From Brachyhypopomus gauderio (Eukaryota; Chordata; Actinopteri; Gymnotiformes; Hypopomidae), in NCBI RefSeq assembly GCF_052324685.1, contig NC_135222.1:2989760-3053759 (forward strand): DNA of 64,000 bases. The letters are read 5' to 3'. The position numbers were made by a program, and so were the translations under genes. A model generated the notes under the pieces. It was not told the origin of the DNA. It saw only the letters and a list, made by a program, of their open reading frames with translations, and did no database searches. Numbering within the stretch: position 1 is the stretch's first letter; every line of letters begins with the position of its first letter. This document shows, in pieces, positions 21,401-32,640 of the stretch.

Positions 21401-22317
21401 ACGCAAGCAGACACAAACAGCTTCAACACAGACCCGTACACAGGCCCCAAACACCTTCAACACAGACACGTACAAAGGCCCAAACACCTTCAACACAGAC
21501 ACGTCCACAGGCCCAAACACCTTCAACATAAACACGTACACAGTCACAAACACCTTCAACACAGACACATACACAGGCCCAAACACCTTCAACACAGACA
21601 CACAGGCAGGCGCAAACACCTTCAACATAGACATGTACACAGTCACAAACACCTTCAACACAGACACGTACACAGGTCCCAAACACCTTCAACACAGACA
21701 CATACACAGGCCCAAACACCTTCAACATAGACATGTACACAGGCCCAAACACATTTAACACAGACACACAGGCAAGCCCAAACACCTTTAACACAGACAC
21801 GTACACAGGCCCAAACACCTTCAATACAGACACATACACAGGCCCAAACTTCTTCAACACAGACATGTCCACAGGCCAAAACATCTTCAATGCAGACACG
21901 TGCACAGTCTCAAACACCTTCAACACAGACACGTACACAGGCCCAAACACATTTAACACAGACACACAGGCAGGCCCATACAAACACCTTCAATACAGAT
22001 ATGCGGGCAAACCAAAACACCTTCAACACAGACACACAGGCAGGCCCAAACACCTTCAACACAGACATGTACACAGGCCCAAAGACCTTCAATACAGAAA
22101 CGTACACAGGTCCAAACACCTTCAACACATACACGTACCCAGGCCCAAACACCTTCAATACAGATATGCTGCAGACCCAAACACCTTCAACACAGACAAG
22201 TACACAGGCCCAAACACCTTCAATACACCTTCAATGCAAATCGCTGTTAGTGTTTCACTCCGTGCTCTTTCTTCTCTTGCAGGTACGGAAGGCAGTGAGG
22301 AGAATTCACTGTTTTAG
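14479..22317 (+). CDS. fstl3: Follistatin-like 3, complete spliced gene
   Basis: Secreted glycoprotein of the follistatin family, which binds activins, myostatin and related TGF-beta ligands outside the cell and blocks receptor access. Five coding exons (14479-14554, 15449-15634, 18658-18873, 19075-19302, 22283-22317) join to 741 nt, 246 codons, every intron in phase 1. Domains: signal peptide about 1-25; cysteine-rich N-terminal domain about 26-87 with CWLQQ and [14 protein letters not shown]; follistatin domain 1 about 88-159 with CGPGKACKM and [13 protein letters not shown]; follistatin domain 2 about 160-235 with [13 protein letters not shown] and RSIGVRH; acidic tail [11 protein letters not shown]. 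Follistatin itself has a third follistatin domain and another coding exon; their absence and the short acidic end identify FSTL3. N-glycosylation sequons NSS and NIT are present. Human FSTL3 is slightly longer (263 aa). The start is the first ATG before a hydrophobic leader. No frameshift was seen. Introns 2 and 4 are filled with minisatellites. Confidence 0.95.
15389..15446 (+). repeat. (TG)n microsatellite abutting the fstl3 exon 2 acceptor
   Basis: About 29 uninterrupted TG units run directly into TAG|CGGGC, the splice acceptor of fstl3 exon 2. No separate pyrimidine tract intervenes. Confidence 0.95.
15449..15634 (+). CDS. fstl3: fstl3 coding exon 2 (N-terminal domain)
   Basis: 186 bases, phase 1 to phase 1, encoding [14 protein letters not shown] through [14 protein letters not shown], the cysteine-rich N-terminal domain that contacts the ligand. 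The AG acceptor (15447-15448) is the direct end of a (GT)n microsatellite with no ordinary pyrimidine tract. The donor is AAAG|GTAGGT. The frame joins exons 1 and 3 without stops. Confidence 0.93.
15860..16040. repeat. Degraded fish SINE/LINE-tail repeat
   Basis: GGCATTTAGCTGACACTTTT at the start and CTTAACCACTGAGCTGTCCT at the end are diverged forms of the two best-known blocks of a very common teleost repeat. It lies in fstl3 intron 2. The exact family is not assigned. Confidence 0.65.
16470..17690. repeat. Minisatellite array of CAGCTAAGACACTA units in fstl3 intron 2
   Basis: Sparse units with core AGCTAAGACACTAGC occur at 16470-16660. From 17050 to 17690 units are dense and alternate between 17-bp (CAGCTAAGACACTACTC) and 20-bp (CAGCTGAGACACTACCCCTC) forms. 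An inverted-repeat element is inserted at 16666-16987. Confidence 0.93.
16666..16987. mobile_element. 322-bp inverted-repeat element in the fstl3 intron 2 array
   Basis: Ends AGGGTTGCCACCT and AGGTGGCAACCCT are perfect inverted repeats. Both flanks read AGCTAAGACT (16656-16665 and 16988-16997), a perfect 10-bp duplication, although the host array itself repeats this motif. The interior has repeated TCCCGGTTTTC motifs and no ORF. It shares end motif, length and an interior ACGTTCGC block with the element at 9747-10070. A 9-10 bp duplication suggests Mutator-like elements, but the superfamily is not established. Confidence 0.8.
18658..18873 (+). CDS. fstl3: fstl3 coding exon 3 (follistatin domain 1)
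   Basis: 216 bases, phase 1 to 1. It encodes [14 protein letters not shown], the EGF-like part, and then a Kazal-like part with [20 protein letters not shown] and MYQGEC. The acceptor is CTCACAG|AGACG; shifting it two bases to the next AG would break the frame. The donor is AAAA|GTGAGT. Confidence 0.94.
19075..19302 (+). CDS. fstl3: fstl3 coding exon 4 (follistatin domain 2)
   Basis: 228 bases, phase 1 to 1, encoding [43 protein letters not shown] and GHC. The acceptor is TTTTCAG|AGTCA and the donor AGAA|GTAAGG. The reading frame stays open past the donor into the intron 4 minisatellite for roughly 287 more codons. Confidence 0.94.
19322..22245. repeat. Large 33-bp minisatellite filling fstl3 intron 4
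   Basis: Roughly 85-90 units with core ACACAGGCCCAAACACCTTC and period 33. Units vary chiefly at one site (CACGTAC, CATGTAC or CACATAC). The proximal part is highly homogeneous; from about 21450 to 22245 units diverge, some shortened with CACACAGGCAGGC variants. Because 33 is divisible by three and the unit lacks stops, several frames on both strands remain open for hundreds of codons. These are not genes. Confidence 0.97.
19736..21430. repeat. Higher-order duplication within the fstl3 minisatellite
   Basis: A block starting AATACAGACACATACACAGG at 19736 restarts identically at 20531 (offset 795 bp), with the same succession of unit variants. Both blocks end with the rare variant GACACGCAAGCAGACACAAA (20471 and 21398, offset 927 bp), so the second block has about four additional units. 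Confidence 0.85.
22283..22317 (+). CDS. fstl3: fstl3 coding exon 5 (acidic C-terminus and stop)
   Basis: 35 coding bases after the acceptor TTCTCTTGCAG, encoding [11 protein letters not shown] and TAG. The phase matches exon 4, and the short acidic end resembles the Glu-rich end of other FSTL3 proteins. This exon is too short to stand out as an ORF and was placed by phase and tail similarity. Confidence 0.85.
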
Positions 22318-23640
22318 GGACACTGACTATGTATGACCAGCTTTGTTTCCTGTACATCCAATGACAGCAGTGTATGTGGGCGAGTCACAGCTTCCAAAAC
22401 AGTGTCGCCATTTTTGACACGAACCACTGATATATGTAGATGCATGCAGTTCATATTTCAAGGGGAATGTGTGCCAGCCTCACTATCTGGTATGATGTTT
22501 TACTAAAACAGTTGTCAAAGACTATTATAAGATGTGGGCCTCACAATGTGCATATTGTAAATACATTACCAGTATTATTTATTGGAGAAAACTAACTCTC
22601 CAAAAGATTGTTTAATTTAAATTACTTTTGCATTTGTTTTGCATGTTCCCAGAAAAGGTCAGATGTCTTCACATAGATATTTATTGTTATTGTCAGTTTT
22701 CATGTATAGAACCATTATAAGTCAATACTTGTTCATGTGAAAAAGTAAATCACATTCAAAAATGTCATTTTCCAGCATTTTAAATGTAATGTTATTGTGT
22801 ATAACATGCCGCACGAAACCGCCTTGACTTGTGTGAATAGGAAGGTTTGAATACAAGCTAATAATGGGTTTGTCTAAATATTGTCTAAAGATCGAATGTC
22901 ACAAAAGATTTACACCACTTTCACTGCACTGTATACATAAGCAGTGGGTAAGAATCCATGTGCACTAGGATAACAGGTATCAGCATTAAATCTTGGCGTT
23001 TAGAGAAATATCCTCAAAGCCGCTCTACGCCCATCCTCCCCAAACGCGCCTCCTTCAGAAAGCCAAGGGGCCGAATTCTTCCAGGCTCTGGAAGCTGTTT
23101 GTGATGGAGGGGCAGCCAGAACCCGAAGCGTGGGCTGTCGGAGATGCGGGATGTGGCGGGCCCGGTGCCAGAGATCCGAGCGTGCTGCCAGGAAAGCGGT
23201 ACTGAGCCACCCACCTAACTCACCAGCCGCAGTCCACCATCGTCCCGCTTTATGAGGAGGCTGTTGCTGTCCAAATAATGTCCAGTATGTTCTACTGTTT
23301 AATGGTCTTCATATTTTTTTTATGTGTGTGCATTTGTGGGTTACTTGAGTGTATTATTTTAGGACGAGGGGCATTGTTACACTGACCGATATTTAGTGTG
23401 CCTCTGTATTATGTTTTTTGTGAGTAAGTGACCGAATAGTTTGCATTTCCGTTGTGTAATCTTTAAACTTTGTCCAAGTTATGTTGATAGCACAGATCCT
23501 ACAGTATATGCCTGTAAATACATTTCCTGTTTTGCAGTACCTGAGTATCTACTGTGAAATGTCCTAATGTATCAGCGTATTTTTGTATTTTAATACTTAC
23601 ATTTATCTAATGATTAAAACAAAGATTTCTTGACTTGCTT
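22318..23640 (+). other. fstl3: fstl3 3'UTR with candidate poly(A) signals
   Basis: AT-rich sequence without convincing ORFs follows the fstl3 stop. ATTAAA hexamers occur at 22985-22990 and 23613-23618; the second fits the end of a ~1.3 kb 3'UTR. A GC-rich patch lies at about 23010-23220. The extent is inferred. Confidence 0.5.
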
Positions 23641-25287
23641 GTTGTTTGTAATCCATTACCATCTGCTGTGACAAGAACTAATATGACAGCTTTTGATGTG
23701 ACCAACAGATATGTAATTTTTATAAATAGCAGTATGAAGAATAACAATTCTATCACACCACTATAAAACACAGTATACTAAGAAAATGTTTTGGTTGAAT
23801 TATCCAGTTCTGTTGATTGCTGTCTGAAACCCACAGCCCTCTGCAGTGACTTCATGCACCATACACAGCTCTCGGAGGAACCACGGAAACCCCAGAATCC
23901 AGACTGAACTTTTCCTCAAGCTTTGACCAAGTGGAATTATCCACCAATAGCTACACGCAGGCCTGTGACAGTGCAGTAAAACGTAGCGTTCCTTCAGCCA
24001 GCCGAGCTCGTGCTGGGTAAGAGAGATGAGATACTGACTCACTTCCCCGTGTGAAATAGCTGTTTTCCCCCAGTCCAGAGAGAGGCACTCCCGGGCTGCA
24101 CACTGCATCTGGTTTAACTTTGAGAGATGTTTATATTCCGATCTAAGTGTCCTTTTATTACGGTGGGGCTAGAATTAAATGTTTGCTCAAAGAGACCATA
24201 ACAATTCTGTAAAAAATTTTGCTTTCTTATAGCGCCCGCCTGACGTTTCTGGGCCTGTTGGTGTTCTCCGCTTTTCTCACGACTGCTCAAAGCTGCTCAT
24301 CTCTGAGGGAAACTAGACTCACTGTTGACACGAGCTCAAATATCAGTGTTAAATCAGTGACCCATTGGTTCAGTGTGAATAATGAATGTAGTGGTCTGAC
24401 TGAGTCACTAGGGAAAAACACATTACATCAGAGTGATCGCACAGACACGTCAAAGGTACAGATGTTAAGACAACAAAACGGCAAGACTGACTATCCACTC
24501 TAAATGTGAGACTCAATTGTATCTGAAATAACAGCCTTGTAAATGACTCTTGAAACCTGGAACTATCTGACAAAATATGTTTATTACATACCAAATACCA
24601 GGATACAGTCATCCTGAAATAAGGTTTCACGTCAAGACCAACTGTTAAAAGTCACCACCATGACCCAAGACATTCTCCTCGTGTTACCCTTGTAGCAATC
24701 CTCTAGACCCAGAACACGTCTTTTGTAATTATTTTATTTGTATGACATGATCATCAAAAGACCAAGCTTTGATGAGTCGTGATCAAAACAAAAACACTGT
24801 GTTCATACAAACCTCTCAGTAAAGTCCATAAGACGCCGATCTTTGTAATATACATTTGGCCAGACAGCTCCAATGGTGACCTTGCCACTTATGTGACGTT
24901 AGGTCTCCAACTGCAGCAGACGTGACCCAGTGAAACAAACATGTTGCTATGCATTACGCACATTTCCGCAGTCCATTCTGAGTACCATAGCTCAGTGTTT
25001 ATTTTTTCGTAATGGATCCTTGCGCATTTTTAAACTCTCCAGAGGTGGTGTGGCCTTTGGATGGACAGGACACGAGAGTCATGTTCAGGGTCACTTTATG
25101 TCATCATTGTACACATTTGTACAGCTCTGTCTGCAAAGCTCCTGAACTCCATGAAGACAGGAATGGAGGGCAGAGCCTGATACAATATGCTACTCTGAGG
25201 GCACCTTTGGTGACACAAAACCTCAAGTACCAATGACATGTCAGATAGAAACTCACATCATATGAAATATGGATCCTCTCCTTCCTC

Positions 25288-25672
25288 TTCCTTATTATTA
25301 TTATTAGTAATAGTAATAATAATTAGTAGTATTATTATTAGTAGTAGTATTACTAGTAGTAGTTATAGTATCAGTAGGTATAGTAATAGTGTTACTACTA
25401 GTAGTAATAGTAGTAGTAATAGTATTATTATTATTAGTTGTAACAGTATTAGTAGTAGTAGTAACAGAATCAGTAGTAGTAGTAATAGTATTAGTAGTAG
25501 TAGTAGTAATAGTAGCAGTAATAGTATTAGTAGTAGTAGTAGCAGAAATAGTATTAGAAGTAGTAGTAATTGTATTATTATTAGCAGTAGTAGTAGTAAT
25601 AATGGTAGTAGTAGCAGTAATAGTATTAGTAGTAGCAGTAATAGTAGTAGTAGCAGTAATAGATTGGTAATG
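25288..25672. repeat. (TAG/TAA)n trinucleotide array
   Basis: Nearly 400 bp of TAG, TAA and CAG triplets, mostly AGTAGTAGTAAT-like combinations. It gives Ser/Asn-rich or Val-rich spurious ORFs on either strand. Confidence 0.95.
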
Positions 25673-26443
25673 AGCTAATTCATAGGCATGTAATCCAGGA
25701 AGGTACTTTTGCTGTAGTGATGGCTTCAGAACATTGTCATGTAATATAGTAGAGAAATGGCACTTTATCTTCTTCTCCTCACTTTCAGTTATGAAATGTT
25801 TGATCCATATATACAGTCTATTAATATGTGCTGTAAATAGGATGCATTCAACCAAGGCATTCTTACTGAGAACTTCTCTTTAGATGTCATGACTTACAAA
25901 TCACCATGAAATAAGACCACGCAAACAAGTGTGTTTCTCTGAGGGGCAAAGTGGATTGAGAAACTTTTCTGGGGAGACAAAAACAGACTTCGGAAGTTAG
26001 GCAACCTCTAATTGTTCCAATTAACCATAGCGTATGGTCAATGAGCTGAGATGTTATCTTCAGACCGCTCTACTGGGACAGCACGAGGCCCCGCCCACAA
26101 CATCTGTGTGGTCTGTCTGCATCACTTACCGATTTGCTTCTTGGGTTCAGCCCATTACGAATGACAAATTGTACAAGAAAACATCAACTTCCGATCGGAA
26201 TTCAGTGTTGCAGGACAAGAGACATTTTAAGACATTTTCTCTCTGAGGAAAGACATACTTTCTGGTAAAAGTTTCCAGTGGTCAACTTCCAAAACACAGG
26301 GTAAAACATACCCAAACACATCAAAACAACAACAAAAAAGAAAAACAACTTTTCTCATGTGCTAAAGCCACAAGCAACCATACGGTTGAACATGGCTATG
26401 ATTTAGAACATGGCTATGATGTAGGAAACACTCAAGTTAAAAG

Positions 26444-26579
<136 letters not shown>

Positions 26580-29500
26580 GGGGTTGCAGTGTGGCCATCA
26601 AATTTGTGCATGTGGAGTCCATTTCCTTAGAAAACTGTGCATTCTGGGGGATAGACCTCAGGTCCGATATGATCATTAGTCGCACATGACCACCACCATG
26701 GCAGCTTCATCCATGGCCTCTTATCTCCACTACCTATGGCCCGTCTAGTGTGTGGTGTTTTCAGCGCACTGGGCCTTGACCAGAGCCATCTGTAACATCT
26801 GTTCCAGCTAATACCTTCCAGCAGATGATAAAGATCTGACTACACCATAACATCATGCCGCCAGGCCTCATAATAGCCAAGTGGAATATTTCCGGCCGCA
26901 CAGAAGCACATGCTGTGTTTATAGGAAGGCCGATATGAGTCCAGCGAACCAATTCAGTCACTCTACCACAGAATAGCAACCGGAATAGCCACCAATAGAG
27001 TTAGCCACTACAGTGGAAATCTATGATCATGCACGACGGGGTGCAGCCATTTTATCTTGTTACATTGTTTGTGCGCTTTGGTTTAGTGATTGGTTGAAAT
27101 AATTCAAATCAGTTGCAAGTTCAATGGGAATACTATATCTGTGCAATTTAGGCCATGGATAATCAGCAGCTCTGCGAGTATGGGCAGGTTTGCATCTTCT
27201 AATTGTGCCCAGATGTGGGTGCACTGGCATCTGGACCCTGTGTTTCTGCCTGCAGAGGGAGGGAACCTGCCATGACTGGACAAGGCCCTAGCCGCGGTGC
27301 CAGTATTATTCCTGAACACCTCGCAAACAGGAAAGTGCTAAGTTTGCGTTAGGACTGGCAGTCATTCAAACATGTCAGCGTGCACTTAATTACCCGCCAA
27401 GAGCCGAGGCATTGACGAGGGCCGTGCGTTTCCTCCCGGGTGTGGAGCAACTCGGAGCTGGTGTTAAAAAAGCTCTCTGGCTCATATCCGGGATATTTCG
27501 CAGCTTGGCCTGACGCACGGCTGCAGCTACAGTGAGGAAGTGAGTGTGAATGATGGGAGCCATTTGGTGCAAACTAAATGAGATTAGTGTGTGCGCTCCT
27601 CTCTGATGCTGTCGCACACATGCTGGGCGATGGATTGTGTGTGAACCGGAGGCTGTTCAGTTGCCTCTTTATTCTGGGTTATCTCGAAAAGATGACAGGT
27701 GCCTCACGGTTTCCAGATTCAGCTTTCACTTTGGATGTACTGCGGTCGTTGGATACGTATTTAATACTGAGCAGCAATTCCGGGGGGGGATTGAAGAACA
27801 GTCGGAAATTATTAGGCAAGCACGATAATTCATGAGTGAGCTCGGCAAAGAAGACACGGGAAAGCTGCCAAACATTTCAGTCCAATAATGGTGGAAATGT
27901 TACACATAATGTTACAATGGTGTAACGCCGCCTCAGCCGCATGACCCCACTGTAGCCTCAGAGTCTGAGTCTTTCCTCAAGCACAGACGCTGCGACGAGT
28001 AGCGAAATTACCCGGATGGTAGCGCGCGAGCAGCACAGGGTTCGACGAGCAGCTTCTCGCGCCTCCGCCGTCAGAGGTTCCTAATCACAGCGCGTGCACC
28101 AACATTACAACCACAGCAGACAGGGTCCAACCTCACAACAGTCACGGTTTGCTGCATTCTCTTGCAAGCAATGATAGAGATGAAAGGTTTTTTTAAAAGG
28201 GTGGTCTATTGTTTCATTTGTGGATGCTCTTTGGATAAAGAATGTAAGAACTTAGTAAACATTTTAATATTCTTTGCACCAGCAGTTCAAGAGGGCATTG
28301 TCTATTGTTCAGAAAGTGGACCAAAATGAAACAGCACATTTAAGATTTTGTAACATAGTCTGTGGGAGTAAATTAGTCTCACATTTTCAAAAGAACATGT
28401 CTGATACAGAAATATAATTCAGTTAATGTTACAGACCCTTGATAAATTTGATAGGCCATTGTGTTCAGATATGTTGCGTTACCCCTGCCAACGCTATTCC
28501 AGGTCAGAAATGTTTCGAGCACACCCAAAACGTGATATGTGAATTTGCGCTCAGGCCAGCAGAGGGGAAGCAGAGGCTCGCAGCAGTAAGGTCGGGCAGC
28601 TCTTCCTATTTTTCCTCCAGTTACGCTTCTGAAGGCAACAGAAACGCAGTGTACTTGGAGGCTGGACAGACATCTTACAAAAACGTCTCCACAAATCCTA
28701 AATCACTGCTTCAGCAGCCCTGCTATAACGATACATGTGTTTCTGAAGCAACGGAGGATCGAGATCTGATTTACGGTTCTTGTCCACCCAAAAATGCATT
28801 CAGAATATGAGAAGAAACGTTTTTTCTGATGAGGCAAAGGCCTGACAATGACCTGTTATATAGGTCCTCCTAATATACATATAAAATGGTCTAATATGGA
28901 GGTATAGAAGCTCTTTCTATTCAGTAATTGTCTACATAAATAATCATATGCCAGAAAAGCATTTTCGGTTGGTAACAGTTAACCGTCCAGACAAGATTCC
29001 AGGGGCTAATGAAATGCAGTTATTGTGCAAAGGAGATGTGTCATGTTCAAATAAAAGCTATGTGAAAGGATAGCTACACACTTGAACACTTATGTGGTTT
29101 CTTTCTCTTGTGTGGAGTTAATTAAAATTTCATAAAAAGTCATATAATAGAGCGCAGGTACAGGTACCACGACAATCTTCCAAGTTTTATTTTCAACAAG
29201 GTAAGCAAAAGCGCCATCTTGTGGCCTCTTCTCATAACAAAGTATATGCGTGCCTGTTGGGCTTCTGGGTGCGAGGAGGACGGTGATGCCCATTGCTGCT
29301 CTATAATTTGGAATTTGGTAAACATGCTTGGTTTCCTTCTGAGAAAACTGTTTTTCAAACATTCCATAGCTGCCAGAGCGTCAGTCGCGGCACAAATGCG
29401 AGGACTGATCATAACGGGCAAACACGCAGATACAAGACGCACGTTTTAAACACTTGTTTATGACGTAATGGGCTTTTATAATAGAACTGAACCAACACAG

Positions 29501-31412
29501 ATGTGTTGTGGGCTTGGAACGCTGAAGTTGCAGGAGCCCTGTGCACACAGCCCCAGTTCAACACTTCAGCTTGACACACATATGTAAACGTGCAGATTAA
29601 AGAGGCAGCACATGGTAGGTGTCATTAATGATTGACCACTCCAAGCTTTCACCATTTCAGAATAAACCATGTCCTAAACTTAGCATGAACAATGCAGATA
29701 ATTACTATTGTGTAATCGTATGCAAATTTTGTGAATTGTAATGACACCATTAATTGTACTTAAATTACAGTAATTAGAGTATCAAGCCAGTTTGATGCAA
29801 CTCCTTAAAGGTTATAACCAATGGGATCTAAGGAGAGTTAAATTCAAAGCTTCCTTGTTTCAAAGACTCTCCAACATACTTACAGGTGCACCCTTGAATG
29901 TCAGTGCAATAAACAACCAACTTCTTCTCAAGCTGCAAAGCTTACTAGCAAAGATAAACACACATAAAACATATGCGAACAGAGCAGGCTTATCACGGGA
30001 CCAGACACACACAACGAGGGCAGATTGAAGGAGCCTACCCCACCCTGTGGAAAAATAAGTCACCCCACGAACCAGCTGGGCAACCTCACAGTATGTGCAC
30101 AGTGTGAAGCACTTGAGGGACCTAATAGTTCTCCAATGAAGTCATTAATTTATATATGAATTAATATTATTCATTATTTAATATATTGTATGCATTTAGT
30201 CAATGTTTTAAATAATTCAACAGTGAACATGCTTACTTGAATAATTGCCTACTTTTTGACCAAAAATAGGTGCTCACCTCAGTTTGATGCATTTTGGTTC
30301 ATGTTTAAAACATATTTTAAAAAACAGTAATATTCTTCCACTTCTCCAGTTCTCCATATATGTATGACAGAAAGGTAAATATGATTTTAATGCCCAACTA
30401 AGCAAAACAAAATGTCAAAACTAAAAATGTAAACACGCAGGATTTCCATTAAGCAGTGGAAGCTAGCTAGCTAATAGTGATGACTCACTAATATGGGAAC
30501 ATTAAATTTCTTCTCAGATATCTAGAATGATCTTCTCAGATATCAATGCATTATCATTTGAAAGCATTTACGTATCATATTCTTATGGTTATGAGAGTGT
30601 ATCACATGCTTGGACAGCATTTACTGTGTGGTTAAAAAATGAACAGAATGTGCTAGATTGATTCAATGATGTGGTTTGAATATTTAGACAAAACTAACTC
30701 TGGAAAACATGCTTTAGTAAATTGGAATTATTAAATTCATTCTGACCTTATTAGAGATGCATGATTTTGAAAAAATCTTACCATATCAACATCTTTGTTC
30801 TTTTATATCTTTCTCAAAACAAGTTAGATCTACACTCAGTTTTCTGTGGTATCTGTGACTTTTTTCAATATTGCAATGCTTTCCTCATGGCCTCTTGCTG
30901 GACCATAAAATTTGCGTGAAATCCATGAAATCCATATCCACCCTGGTCCCTCAGGGATGTGGGTGTAGCAGGAGTCAACAGACACTAGAGACCTCTGGGA
31001 CAGTCCAGCCCTGGGGCAGGCAGTAATATACCAAAACAACTTTATCCTCTTTCATGCACGAAGGATCTTTGTTGTAGTTCTACACAAACAAAGGTGAGGA
31101 AGAATTTGAACTCTTTCATTTATTCTGTCAAAACTGACTGCAGAGAGAGAACACAGATGAAAAGAAATAATTAAACAAAAAGTTAAATTGCACTCAGACC
31201 TTCCACTTAGACTATTTTGAATTAGTGAGGTAGTAGATTATAGCAAAACATTACTAACATAATAAAAATGAGAGGCTGTACAGGAAATGTAACTCGATAT
31301 GTTTGAGATTGTATGGTTGCTCCACACCCTGAAATGTCAGGTGGGAGAGAAAGCCATTGTCTTAAAAAAATTAAATGTTTCTACAGTAACGCTGCCCTCT
31401 TCTGGCGATAGG

Positions 31413-31485
<73 letters not shown>
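31413..31485. repeat. (CA)n microsatellite
   Basis: About 36 uninterrupted CA units roughly 700 bp upstream of the bsg start. Confidence 0.97.
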
Positions 31486-31487
<2 letters not shown>

Positions 31488-31983
31488 ACTGGTTTGCTTT
31501 TATGCTTTTGGATATTTTAATTTTGGAAGGCATTTTGTGTAATATGATGACAAATAAATCTGAATTTATACTGAGATTATACATTTACCTTTATTTGATC
31601 CTAAGTGAAAAGACATTCTATACAAATCTATATTTTCACTATATTAAGGTACTGAAGTACACAAATTACTGAAGAGGTATGTATCACATTACTACTACGT
31701 ACACACTATACATATGAAGAGCAGATGAAGAAGAATACTGTGGCTTTTGTAATTTATTTCTTTATCACATTGTTTATATTATACAGTAAATATTGTTATT
31801 TGCGGCATATTTGGGCATTGGGGTGTTTTTAAGGCGTGGACATGTCACTAACACAAGTTTGAAAACTATTGTAAAAATAGTACTAATACACATTGCCTGC
31901 ACAATTCATGAAGGACATGTGTCAGACTTCTCTGTAAATTTTAATAATTGTAATGCTTGCACAATAACATTACAATAAATGTT

Positions 31984-32640
31984 TGCCTGAGCGCACGCAG
32001 CGAACGTGGTGACGTCCGTCGCGTCTCGTGCGGACGTGCGCGTCCTCGTGCGCGTCAGGATCAAATAGAGGACGACGAGGCGACGGGCGACGATACCGAC
32101 GATCTCGCAGTCGGCGTTGCTTGTGAAGTTGGGGTCTAGGTTTAATCGTGGACCGCAGTGTTTTTATTCGTTATTAAGAGATAACACGTTGATGGAAGTC
32201 AACATGCGGCTGATGTGGGGGTTTATCGCCCTTTTGTTTTGTTTTCACCAAGCCGCTGCGTCCGCAGGTAAGACCACCTAACGTCTTTGAGTCCGCGTCG
32301 TCAGGCAGAAACACCGACTGGCTCAGTGGCGGTTACCCGTGGTGTCAAATCGCGCCGATGTGTCGTTTTACGCGAAACTATAAGTCGTCTCAGGGAACGA
32401 CGCATTCGCCGTGGTAGTTTTGGCTATTGTTAGCTATAACTATCTCTCCGGTAGCTAAAGGTACTTCGTCGTTTTCTAAGTCGTTAGCTAGCGAGCTAGC
32501 CGCTTGTCAGGCCGTGGAAACCTCGCGCGCCTGTTAGCTCGTGCGCCTGTTGGCTCGCGCGCTAACTACCATCTCGACGCTGCCTTCAGCTAGCTCACTT
32601 GGGCATTAAAAACTCACTATTTATCGGTTTGGCTGCTTTT
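31984..32640 (+). promoter_or_regulatory. bsg: CpG-rich bsg promoter and start of intron 1
   Basis: CpG density rises sharply at about 31990 after AT-rich sequence, with many CGTCG and GCGCG motifs and a near-CRE GTGACGTCC. It stays high through exon 1 into intron 1, and there is no obvious TATA box. This fits a CpG-island promoter of a broadly expressed gene. The exact start site is not visible. Confidence 0.65.
32192..32267 (+). CDS. bsg: bsg coding exon 1 (signal peptide)
   Basis: Encodes MEVNMRLMWGFIALLFCF and HQAAASA, a clear leader ending in phase 1 at GCAG|GTAAGA. Two in-frame ATGs, at 32192 and 32204, are both possible starts. The exon lies at the downstream edge of a CpG-rich promoter block. 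Confidence 0.9.

Noticed and set aside
19288..21730. 747- and 782-codon ORFs plus minus-strand ORFs
   Set aside because: They arise because the 33-bp minisatellite unit has no stops and a length divisible by three. The region is intron 4 of fstl3.
14479..22317. Assignment as follistatin (fst)
   Set aside because: Only two follistatin domains are encoded before a short acidic end; no third domain exon exists between exon 4 and the stop.
25238..25855. Ser/Asn-rich, Val-rich and Thr-rich ORFs
   Set aside because: Translations of the TAG/TAA trinucleotide array.
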